Shown here: positions 1 to 11,380 of the stretch, piece after piece | Position numbering within the stretch: the first letter of the stretch is position 1 | How the letters are laid out: the number at the start of each line of letters is the position of its first letter | Source: Cruorifilaria tuberocauda | Taxonomy: Eukaryota > Nematoda > Chromadorea > Rhabditida > Onchocercidae | Assembly: GCA_013365365.1 (NCBI GenBank) | Contig: JABVXU010000086.1 | Location: 103,181-167,180 of the forward strand | Length of the DNA: 64,000 nucleotides | Direction: 5' to 3' | Program-made: the position numbers and the translations under genes | Notes under the pieces: model-generated | What the model saw: the letters and a program-made list of their open reading frames with translations, nothing else | Told to the model about the DNA's origin: nothing | Database searches by the model: none

Positions 1-455
1 CGAGACCATCAACTTCATTAGCAAAATAAAACTGATCATAATTAAACCCACCTTGTGAACAATAAGCGGTCGTGTATTTCGTTTAAAGGTAGCATCACGG
101 AACTTACTCATAAATGCACCTGCATCACCCACAAAGGTTTTTGGAGCTCGAATTTTTTGATCAATTTCACCCATTTCATGAGCTGCTTGACTATCAATAT
201 TAGGATCTTTTATTTTTGATTGTAATGCTTCATTTGCGTTTACAATTCGGGGATGATATTCAACGAATGGAAGCGGAAAGAATACCTGCCAAAAAATAAT
301 TATATGAACTGATAGTAATAGGAGTTACACATGGAAGAATCAAAGCAAGTGGGGAAAAAAAATGATGACCGCTAATGCATCTTGAATTATTGTAGCAGCT
401 ACACGTCTGATTCCAGGCTATCCTGCCTAGAATATATCGCAATTTTGCTTAGGAG

Positions 456-487
<32 letters not shown>

Positions 488-3400
488 ACTCAGAGCAATT
501 AAGCAATTTAATACATTTATAGCTGATGATGTGGATATTAGAACTACCCTCCGATAATAAGAAAATATTGAAGGAATTCAGTATCCCAGACATACATTCT
601 CACAACTGCTACAGATCAAAAAACTACCTGAAAATGTTTGATAGTATTGATGCGCACTCGATCGAGAAATTCACGCTGAATATCAGCATGTGGTGACAAT
701 AAAAGATACATCATTTGTTGGCCAAAGTGATCAACTGCTTCATCCAGTACTGCTGCCGCCAAAACTGGATGACTATCTTGTTTCAATATTAATAACATAG
801 TTTCTGTTTGTGCTGGTTTACATCTGGAAAAATTAGACAACTCGCGAAACGTAACCATAACATCGAAAATTTTGGACTTCCACAGATTAATTAGCAGGAC
901 CCTCAAAAGAAACAAAAGTTTAGTAAGGAAAATTGAGAATTTCAGAATACCGCATTCTTAATTCAATAATATCGTCGTTAAGTAGTCGAATGGCGAAAGG
1001 ATCAATACCACGTACGGCCACAACTAATCTAGTTTGTCGATTATCACCAACCGATGATTGACAGAGGCTCACATAATGAACTATGAATCGACGAACAGCA
1101 CCCACTTCATCATTTGATCCAACCGGTATTAAAATTGTTAAATCAGTATCTTCTTTTACATAAGGTACCTAAATGAGTATTTTTAGCACAGTATCTTAAT
1201 AAAACCATATATTATTTCCGAACATTCAAATTTTAACCAAAAAACGTTAGAAAACCAAGGATTAAAAATGATAGAGAACGGAAAGAACAATAAAAAGTTA
1301 TTGAACAAAGTGAAATTAAGTAACTTACTTGTTGTAAAAGTTGATTGTTAGATATTATCCGTGTTAAATGAACACGATGCACCTTGCTTTCATCGTTATT
1401 GCGATATAATAAATCAACGATATAGTCCATACCTCGCACTGGATCAAATAAACGATAACCGTTTCGAAGCTGCAAAAATTCTTCACCACTCTCTTCACCA
1501 CTTTCTTCAACAAATTTCCGAGCTGCTGCAACTATCTAAAAAATTGTCGATGTATAAATGCAATTTTCTCGAACGTATAAATTAGAATTAAAATTCGAGA
1601 TTTCTTGAACCTCAGTTTCTATAATCAAACTGTAAAAGAGGGACAAATTCAAAACATTGAAATTCTAACTAGATAGCCAGCAGTCAGAGAACGATTACTA
1701 AATGTTAACTTTTATAAACAGGAACTTTAAAGAGTAAATTTATTCAAATATAAATTTAATACAATAACAAACCTCTTCAACATCTAGTTTATCATCTCCA
1801 TTCAGTGCGTAAACATTTTGGTTTGGCTCATTTTTAAAGATCTCTGTGTTTGTGAAGAAGTGCCATTTCGGAACCTAAAACTAAATTTAGAGTAACACTG
1901 GACTGAATAAATTCTTTAGACTTTACCCAGTGAAAAAGGTTTAGAAAACACCTGATACCGATCTGGTGGTTTTGAATATGGTGGTAAACCAGCGGGTTGT
2001 GATGGTCCGTCAATAATATCGTACGATAATGACACAATTTCAGCAGATAAACGATCAATTTCATACTCAATACGATTCAATTCGACACGTAAGAAATGTT
2101 GATGAAGAGCATGAGCATCTGCGTCCGAAAGCAAAGGTGAAACACTAAGAGAACTGAAATACACTAAGCACTTATGATCCATTTATTCTCTGAATGCACA
2201 AAAAACCATTTTATGATTGTAGAATAAATTGCTAGTAATGAAGAAAATTTAAAACTGCATAAATTCACCGATTAAAATCTTGTGATGATGAGGCCCACCA
2301 CGCGACGGTATCATGTATTGCTGATCCAGTGCCGCCTTCAGATAATTCTTCATCGACTTTCCACCAGCGATATGTACGACCCTGAATAAATTAGTAAAAT
2401 CAATGGTGTAAACATAAATAAAGAAATAGAAAATAAGGAAATAAAAACCTGATAGTAATTGGTACACGACAAATTTGTTGCAAGATGAATGCAAAGTTCA
2501 AATGCATTATGGTCTGAACTGCTAGATATGGAACCGCACAAATGTCTGAAGTGTCTGCAACACTGATTAAATATCGTTTATAAGGAACTTTACTTTCTAC
2601 TAGCCTGTGGATATAACAAGATTTATTACGATAGAAAAATTGGGTTCATTGCATCTCACATTTCTTTTGGCTAACATCAGTTTACACAAATTATAAATTT
2701 TAAAATTATAAATTTGTGTAAATTGATGCTAGCCAAAAGAAATATGGGATGTAATGGAACCTAATGTTTTATGACTGTATTATAATTTCAAATTTATAAA
2801 AAAAATTGAAAACGAATTTGATATATCCCTTACTGTACAAGCGACTGCATAGCGAGATTTGATAGCAAAATTCCGGCCTGCAAAGTACATCTATTCGGAT
2901 TATCCTGCATTCCAACACCGATAGCTACATGACGGTTCCAGTTCACGTGATTCACAAATCGCATCAGTTCGAATGGATTTACGTACGTCGTATCAGGTAT
3001 TACGTAATACCAATCAAATTTTTCGTGCATAGTTTAAAATAATTTAAAACAATAAAAATTAGAAACGTTTCAAAATATTTTTTCAAGCTGCAGGAAAGAT
3101 ATAAATTTTGCATTGCTATCCGGAAAATTGTCATATTTCAACTCAATTTCCAATTGATAACCTCATCGTGGAAGAAGAGTCATGCCTTGCGACGAATTAA
3201 AACATAGATTAATATAAGTTATGCATATATGGTACTATTGAATAACCAACCATGTTAAAAATAAGACTAAGAACTGGTATATGTGAGTGATGTCCATTAA
3301 GTCTGTACGGTATGAGGTTTGGAAGAATAGCTATATCGCCATCGATACGGGAGATATCAGCGAAGAGCTGCAGATGAGGTACATACCGGCCAATAGATGC

Positions 3401-3944
3401 ATTTAGTGCCACCATTAGCGAAGACTGTCCGAGAAGAATGACCACAAGTTTCTCGCGTATACCCAATTCAGTTGCTGCAAATCCAGCTCTGATGACCTGA
3501 AACGACTTAATCAAATGTATGTTCAGCAGAGTTTGCTCCGAAGTTATAACGAACTGTGTAGAATACACAAGCGGACAGATACATGGATGTATTCAACTTC
3601 TCTGTAGCATACTAAATGAAATACTACATGTCCAAGAGATATATATTCGATGATTAATGATTTGTATTAAAGTCGTTACTGGAGCTCGCTACAAAACTTG
3701 CTTTAATATTTATGAATCAGCGAAGATAAAATCTAGAAAGACACACCTTCCGAGTTTGAGATTGACTATTACTCGTGGTAGTTGCAGCTTTTTTGATGTT
3801 AACTTCCCAATGCTCACTTGATAACTCCTCGTTCAACGTTTCCGGTGGAATCAATTCATCCGGCAGAAAGAGTAGTACAGACAAGAATACGCCAAGTACC
3901 AAACCCGAAGTGAGCGATACACCCGCACGCACTCCATGCACCAT
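1..3944 (-). CDS. mig-22: Chondroitin polymerising factor (CHPF / MIG-22 type), 3' end missing
   Basis: Partner of chondroitin synthase in Golgi elongation of the chondroitin chain; a type II membrane protein. Exons read on the minus strand: 3747-3944, 3251-3496, 2834 to about 3030, 2449-2554, 2269-2381, 1952-2153, 1773-1874, 1329-1535, 951-1168, 628-823, 108-285, then 51 down past base 1; at least 671 residues. The first exon has a short cytoplasmic start followed by a hydrophobic anchor (residues about 9-28). Family blocks seen: ELGIREKLVVILLGQSSL, FDWYYVIPDTTYVNPFEL, HFLRVELNRIEYEID, NGYRLFDPVRGMDYIVDLL, MMYLLLSPHADIQREFLDRV and GFNYDQFYFANEVDG. These fit CHPF better than the CHSY synthases. 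The last intron (52-107) is only 56 nt, chosen because its GTAAGT donor restores the frame. No AG acceptor precedes the FDWYY exon (see findings). The gene is divergent from eftu-2. Family confidence is high; exact exon edges are inferred. Confidence 0.9.
456..484. repeat. (TA)n microsatellite
   Basis: Uninterrupted TA dinucleotide run of about 14 units within the mig-22 intron 286-627. Confidence 0.95.
2644..2760. repeat. Long imperfect hairpin inside a mig-22 intron
   Basis: The left arm (2644-2701) is followed at once by its reverse complement (2702-2760). By eye about nine positions in ten pair, with almost no loop. It lies in the intron 2555-2833 and has no coding potential. It looks like a foldback element or a local palindromic duplication. 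Confidence 0.85.
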
Positions 3945-4713
3945 TGACTCTTAGTGATGTATCGTACCTGCAGTTATTGAACTTCTGCTTGATGATTCCT
4001 TGTAAATGCACTCGATTTAAATGAAATGAATTGACGAATGTTATTCATCTGATCTGCTACAACCTATCACATGAATAAGAAAATGGAAAGAAAAAAATCC
4101 CACAACCAGAATTAGAGGAACACTCCACAAGTTATGGAAGTTAGGTATTAAAATACTGTCGGACATCCTTCCAGCCCGAATTCCCAAATCAAAAAAAAAC
4201 TTCGGGTTTTTCCAGGGACAGATCCGGAATCATCCCCGGGAGCTCGTCTTGTCAGCATCACTCTTCCCACCCTTTCCATTGCTGCTACCCATTTATTGCA
4301 TAACCCTTCCAGTCTCTCACATCTTTGCATTACACAATCTTATCATTCTCTCCGTCTCCTCTAATCACACACATTTCGTAATGCTTACTCGTTCGGTAGC
4401 AGTTTGCGGGATTCCTAGCAGCCTCTCTAAACTCTGAACTCCTTTGACTTTTCTGTCAACTCTCTAATGCTCCCTAATTTGAACCTGTTTTCCTGGCATG
4501 TAGCTGTTTAACATTTGTTAGGCTGGTGGATAAGTTGCTAGAATTGCTTCCACTGTTGCGTTGTTCACATCAGTTCTGGTATTCGCCAAATGGTTTGGTG
4601 AGCGGCTTGTATTGAAAGTATTAAGGTGCTGGGATTTGTTACCTTGAATTTCACTAATTATTTTAATGAGGAGACCATGTTAGACTGAGTAGTTTTCAGC
4701 ATATTGCGAAACG
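3945..4713. promoter_or_regulatory. Divergent intergenic region between mig-22 and eftu-2
   Basis: There are 769 bp between two opposed start codons. A C/T-rich, less AT-biased block spans about 4200-4500. No TATA box or known factor site can be assigned. It probably carries both promoters and 5' leaders, by position only. Confidence 0.5.
4693..4699 (+). other. Probable trans-splice acceptor of eftu-2
   Basis: TTTTCAG ends 14 nt before the ATG at 4714 with no upstream coding exon, the usual position of a nematode spliced-leader acceptor. Confidence 0.5.
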
Positions 4714-7700
4714 ATGGATACAGATTTATATGACGAATTTGGCAATTACATAGGACCTGAATTGGATTCAGATGATGAAGAGGACGAAGATGCTCTTGTT
4801 TCCAGTACTCAGAAATTAGATGATGATGGGAAGGAGGAAGAAGAGGTTAGTTGATGTCCACTTTTTTGTTGCATATATTGTTTCTGCTGCTGTTGTTTCT
4901 ACGATTTCTGTTACTGAAAAGGAAGAACTGAAGAAACTAATCTTTTTCTTTAATAGTATTTCAAGTATTTTATTTGTGCTACAAAGTATCATTAATAATT
5001 ATTCACTTGTCTGGTAGGCAAAGTTTAATTAAGAAATCATTGTTTCTAATCAAAATTCAAATTTTCTTTAGGATGATGAGGAAATAACTGATGATGTCGA
5101 TCAAATACCATCTAATCAAATTGTACTACATGAAGATAAGAAATATTACGCAACAGCGATGGAAGTATGTTTTGTGCCTCATCAGCTGTGAATTCAATGT
5201 TGTAGAAATTATTTAAACTTAAATAAAATTTCAACTTAAAAGCAACTTGATCAAAAAATCAGGCACTTCTTACTTTTTATGGCTAACTTATGTAATTTGA
5301 ACAAAATTCCTTGTATGTTTCATATTTTTGGTTTTTCAACTTCAGATTTATGGCGAGGACGTTGAAACAATTGTGCAAGAAGAAGATGCTCAACCTTTAA
5401 CGGAGCCAATTGTAAAACCTGTTAAACAGCGAAAATTTCAAGTCAGCTCGTTAGGCTTCATTTTTCATTAAAATATTTATTTAATTTAAAACAAATACTT
5501 TGTCTGCTTGTTTACGTTAATTTGTTTATGGATTCTTTTTCAGGCACTTGAACATGCCTTACCAGAAACAGTGTACAATAAGGAGTACCTAGCCGATCTG
5601 ATGGACTGTCCGCATGTTATGCGGAATATTGCAATCGTTGGCCACTTGCATCATGGAAAGGTAGATTTTCAAATCTTCACTTTTCATTAATCGAAAGAAA
5701 TGAAAAAACAAACTGTCAGAAGAGACGAAATTCTATTTTCTCAGATGCTATGAATATAAATGATTGTATAGCCATTACCCTCCCATTTTCAGACTACTTT
5801 TATCGACTGTTTAATGGAACAAACACATCCAGAATTTGTCCGTGGTGAAGATTCAGACACTCGTTATACTGATACCTTATTTATTGAGCAACAACGTGGT
5901 TGCAGTATTAAGGCTACACCAATTACCATTGTCATGCAAGATTCACGACAGAAAAGTTTTTTGTTAAATATAATAGATACGCCAGGTGATTTTTATTTTA
6001 GTAATGATTAATTTTCTTTTCATTTGCATATTTTTTTTTTTGATTTATAAGATTTGATTTTCAGGACATGTTAATTTCTCAGATGAGGTGACGGCGGCAT
6101 ACCGCTTAAGCGATGGCGCAGTAATTATGGTAGATGCACATGAAGGAGTGGGTTTCAATTTTTATCATAAAGTACGGATAATTTTCAATTTTTTCCATTT
6201 TGAAATATCTATGTTTCTAGGTTATGCTGCAAACGGAAAGAGCGATTCGGCACGCTGTGCAAGAGCGATTACCGGTTACTGTTTGCATAAACAAAATTGA
6301 TCGCTTGATATTAGAGCTCAAATTGCCTCCCACAGATGCTTATTATAAACTTCGTTTTATTCTGGACCAAATTAACAGTTTGCTTCAGTAAGTTTATATG
6401 TAGTTTGAATTCTTTCACTCTATATAACTGCTTTATTCTGCATGTGATTTCTTTTCTAATTTTGCATGCTGTAGCTTAAAATTCATTTTATTGTTGACTA
6501 TCAATAGTAGTGATACTTAACTTAACACCGATCGTTAGTTTAAACTTGTTTCAGTACATTTACGTTCCTTCTATAGCAAAATTATCGTAATCAAAGAAAG
6601 AAGAATACCTTTAACATCTTTTTTCTCTTTTGTACTTGAAATATGACTTGAACAAATGGTCGTTGTTAAGTTTGGATGGGAAAGAAGTCCATTATCTGGC
6701 TTACGAAGTATTACGAATATACGAGTTGATTTTGGTTTTTAGGACATTCAGTGATGAAAATGAAGCAATGAAAGTATCACCTTTACTCAATAATGTGGTT
6801 TTCGCTAGTTCTAGATATAATATATGCTTCTCTCTGCGAAGTTTCGCTGAATTGTACGCAAGTAGCTACGGTATATTTTGTTTACAGTAATTTTCGCATT
6901 TTCAGTTACTCCGTTTTCTGATGTAATTTTTATGATTGTTTTGCATTTTTCCTTCCATAATTTTTATAGGGACATTTATGGGCGAGGAATTTGCAAAGCG
7001 TTTATGGGGCGATCAGTATTTTGACAAAAAAACTCGAAAATTTGTGAAAAAACCACCACATCAAGGGGCTTCACGGTCTTTTGTAGAATTTGTTCTCGAG
7101 CCTCTTTATAAAATATTTTCTCAGGTTAGCACTTCCGTGTTATTTTCCGTTTAATTGAATTTTCATTTATGCTAATATATATGATATTTTTTGTTAAGGT
7201 TGTTGGTGATGTGGATACATGTTTGCCATCAATGATGGCTGAACTTAATATTAAATTGACTAAAGAGGAGCAGCGAATGAATGTACGACCGTTAATCGCT
7301 CTGATTTGTCGCCGTTTCTTCGGGGACTTCAACTGTGTGTATTTATACGTGTCATATTCTGACTCTATTTTATAGACCTGGAAAAATGAATTTAGGTTTT
7401 TGTGTGTATTATTGAAGTAATTGGCGCGAGTTATCAATAATCACTTTTGTCAGTAAGCAATATTACCACAAGGAATTGCAGCTTTTGTCGATCTCGTTAC
7501 ACAAAATATCAAGTCACCATCGGATAATGCAAGCACGAAAGTGGAGCATACTTATTTGGGACCAATGGATAGTAAGTTGGCGCAAGCACTCATGAAATGT
7601 GATGCTGATGTAAGAACTACTAAAGAGAACTTTTTGCATTTAAAAAGATCAATTATATATTGAGTTTTCAGAAGAAAGCAAAGAATACAATAGAAGACCG

Positions 7701-10492
7701 AAATTGTTTCAGGGTCCTTTAATGGTTCATACTACAAAAAACTATGCGACAACTGATGCCACTTCATTCCACGTTTTTGGCCGAGTCATCAGCGGAACAT
7801 TACATGCTGGACAAGATGTACTCTTTGCGTTTTCATTTCTAAGCCCCTAAGTTTTTATCATTTTTATTAAAACTGATTTTAAATGTAGTGTAATATTCAT
7901 TCTGAAAATCGGAAACCGAAGTTAAATTCCAATATATTTTGCAGATTCGAATTCTTGGTGAGAGTTACAGCATTCAAGATGAAGAAGACTGTAGAATCAT
8001 GACTGTGGGTCGTCTGTGGATTAGTGTAGCAAGGTTTATTATTTTTATTTTATATATTGATTCTTCAATAAAAGCTTCATCTTTTTAATTTGCTGATTTA
8101 TTTAACTTTTCATTTGCAGGTATTCAATGGAAGTGTCTCGTGTCCCAGCTGGAAATTGGGTACTGATTGAAGGTATCGATCAGCCAATAGTAAAAACGTC
8201 AACCATAATGCAAGTTGAATATGACGAAGATGTAAGCTAGGAATTTCATATTTTTACAAATTTTGGATACACTTATTCAAGTGTTGAAATATCATGGTTT
8301 TAAACTAATTATTAAATCATTTCCAAAGGTTTACATATTCCGTCCTCTGAAATTTAACACGAAATCAGTTGTCAAGCTCGCGGTGGAGCCCATTAATCCT
8401 TCAGAGCTTCCTAAAATGCTCGATGGCTTGCGTAAAGTATGTTTTTAAAAAAAATTTTTTTTGTTTCTTGTTATTATTAAAATTGTTTTACTAATAGTTT
8501 TCCGTCTGTATTATGTAATACAGTCTTTCTTTTCTCTTTTTTACTAATTTTTCGCACTTAAAATTGTTTATTTGCCATATTTAAGTTTACAACATATGTA
8601 GGTTAACAAATCATACCCGCTGCTGACAACTCGCGTTGAAGAATCTGGCGAACATGTTATGCTCGGAACCGGAGAACTTTATATGGACTGTGTGATGCAT
8701 GATATGCGAAAGGTTAGTATTGTTGCTGCCTTCTTTTTCATCGGCGATTAGAGCATTTTGATGTAAAGTTATCTCGAAAAGTTTTCTTGCTAACTGATTA
8801 TGATAGATCTGCTAGACCTGTTGGGAAGTAATCATACTATACTTCATAGCACATGTTAGTACTGTTTTCGTAAAATTAGTCAAGTTCAGGTGTTTTCGGA
8901 AATTGATATTAAAGTGGCTGATCCCGTCGTTTCGTTCTGTGAAACCGTTGTTGAAACATCATCCTTGAAGTGCTTTGCCGAAACGCCTAATAAAAAGTTC
9001 GTAAAAATTGTGAATTTTTGTATGTTTTTGTTAGCATCGTGGTTTTAAATTTCACGTTTTATTAAAATTTAAGCTTACAAAATTTTTTCATTTCTGTAGG
9101 AATAAACTGACGATGATTGCTGAACCACTGGAGAAAGGTCTTGCTGAAGACATCGAAAACGAAATAGTCCAAATTGGATGGAATAGAAAACGTCTGGGGG
9201 AGTTTTTCCAGACAAAATATGACTGGGATTTATTAGCAGCACGAAGTATTTGGGCTTTCGGTCCAGATACAACTGGACCAAATGTACTTCTCGACGATAC
9301 TCTACCATCCGAAGTTGATAAACAATTGTTGGGAACAGTACGTGAATCACTTGTGCAAGGTTTTCAGTGGGCTACGCGTGAAGGACCACTTTGCGAAGAA
9401 CGTCAGTTTGTTCTCTTCTTACGTATTTTTCATAACTTTTCTATTAATCAAATATTATTTAAAGTACTAAAAGCGTGGATTCCTTTGAATTTCAGCTATA
9501 CGCAATGTTAAATTCAAAATGTTGGATGCAGTGATTGCAAGTGAACCGTTATACCGTGGTGGTGGTCAGATCATTCCAACAGCCCGTCGATGCGCGTACT
9601 CTGCTTTCCTGGTAATTGTTGATTTTCCACATAACTTTATGTCTGGACTTTTGTATATTTCGAATTGCATGACTTTACATGATGTACAAAATGAAGATTT
9701 TTGATTTTGATGTTTCACCCTGAATAAGCTAAATTAATCGCCATAATAACTGATATTGCAGAACTTATTTATCAAAGTATGATAAAGTAGTTTGTTTTGT
9801 GAGTATTTGATCTGATCAAAAATTTATTGAGATGGCTACTCCTCGCTTAATGGAACCGTATTATTTTGTGGAAGTAACAGCACCAGCAGATTGTGTTAGC
9901 TCGGTATATACAGTATTGGCAAAACGACGTGGTCACGTGACCACTGATGCGCCTATTCCTGGATCCCCGCTTTATACAATCAAAGCCTATATACCCGTCA
10001 TCGATTCATTTGGTTTTGAAACTGATTTGAGAACTCATACTCAAGGACAGGCATTTTGCTTAGCGGTTTTTAGTCATTGGCAGGTACAAATTCATTTTTT
10101 ATAATTTAAGATTTTAAGAGTTGCACGGTTACTGGTTGAAATTTCGCCCATTCATTCATTTCCCGTCCATTAATTGCTGCAATAAGTGATTAGAAAATAA
10201 TTTTGTTCGCCAAATTTGAGAGATAATTTTTAGATTTCAAGAGCTCTGTGATTGACTTAAGATTCCAGTTTGATTAATTTTGTAGATAGTGCCAGGTGAT
10301 CCGTTAGATAAAAGTATCGTGATAAGACCTTTGGAACTCCAACCTGCGCCACATCTTGCTCGTGAGTTCATGATAAAGACCAGGCGTCGAAAAGGTCTCA
10401 GCGAAGATGTCTCAGTAAACAAGTTCTTTGACGATCCTATGCTTTTGGAATTGGCGAAACAGCAGGATGTTTTTAGCTATTCTAATTTTTAA
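4714..10492 (+). CDS. eftu-2: U5 snRNP 116-kDa GTPase Snu114/EFTUD2, complete
   Basis: Spliceosomal EF-2-like GTPase of the U5 and tri-snRNP that gates Brr2 unwinding of U4/U6 and disassembly. 21 exons: 4714-4845, 5072-5164, 5346-5441, 5544-5660, 5793-5985, 6065-6147, 6221-6387, 6743-6870, 6970-7124, 7199-7334, 7458-7609, 7713-7817, 7945-8033, 8120-8231, 8329-8436, 8602-8712, 8890-8996, 9100-9401, 9496-9611, 9832-10083, 10286-10492. The sum is 2961 nt, 986 residues, against about 970 in human. It starts [20 protein letters not shown], then an acidic tail. The P-loop is GHLHHGKT (residues 140-147), followed by DTPGHVNF, and NKID at 262-265. EF-2 domains II-V follow, with blocks such as [12 protein letters not shown] and [17 protein letters not shown]. 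The C-terminus has [13 protein letters not shown]. Every junction keeps phase. Tail-to-tail with the SLC17 gene. Nothing suggests altered function. Confidence 0.97.
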
Positions 10493-11380
10493 TGTCATTT
10501 TTTAAATCTTTAATCTCATTTTTGTTTTATTTTTCTTTTAATTTGAGTTATTTGTAAAATTTCTACATTTGAAAACTGGAGAATTTTTTTGTTGTCATCA
10601 CGAAAGAAGTATAAACTTTATGTAATTATAGAATTTTAATGTTTTGCAGAAATTGCAAAATTGAAAGTTGTTCTTCACGAAACACTGCTTCTTCATTGAT
10701 TATTTGATCAATTAATAGCCTATGTTTCGATCGTCCGAAAGATTATTTGTTGTACATTTCTGGCTTGCTTTCACGTTGCATCTCTCTGAAATTAATTAAG
10801 TTAAATAAACTGTTTTCAATGTTTGAAAACATAGGGGGAACATGCTGGAAATGTGGAAGATTCTGAATAATGATTGGTAAAGCAATGTTTTAAAAAATTA
10901 AACTCTTTAATTCGGTGGTTTTGAAGTTAATTAAATTCGAATTATTTAATGAGAAGTATCAATAATTTTTAGTCTAAATTCACTTTCCTACAGTTAGAAG
11001 CATAAAGCTTCAAAGTTTTACCTTTAGTTCATGGATATTCTTATCTACTGTTTTCTCTACAGACCACTCACGTTTCGCCTCATCCTCTTCGCACAGTCGT
11101 TTATGTTTTACGCTTGATTCTGGTCGTCGACGAGATGAGACTCGTCGCATAATATATGCTGAAATTTTCATTCGAATGTGGTTTTAAAGGAAGTTTGGAT
11201 AACTAAGTTAGTGGAAACTAATTAATAGTTTGCAAGAAGTCTTTGCCTCACTTAGCTGATCACAGTGTTTTAGGCTTTAGAAGAATACTTTATACGAAAC
11301 AGATCGAAATTAACTTTGATGGTGTATCATTCTGAATATGATTTTTTTCGAACTGATTTTTTGATCAAATTGCAAATAAA
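10493..11380. other. Convergent intergenic region, 3' ends of eftu-2 and the SLC17 gene
   Basis: AT-rich sequence with no supported exon. An AATAAA at about 10804 could serve eftu-2 as a distant polyadenylation signal. No repeat or RNA gene seen. Confidence 0.5.

Noticed and set aside
2350..2541. Reading the mig-22 exon at 2269-2381 in the frame VVHIAGGKSMKNY
   Set aside because: Phase from the preceding exon requires the frame GRTYRWWKVDEELSEG, which also leads into the next exon correctly.
7126..7437. 103-codon minus-strand open frame
   Set aside because: Antisense to eftu-2 exon 7199-7334, whose family match is clear; no similarity of its own.
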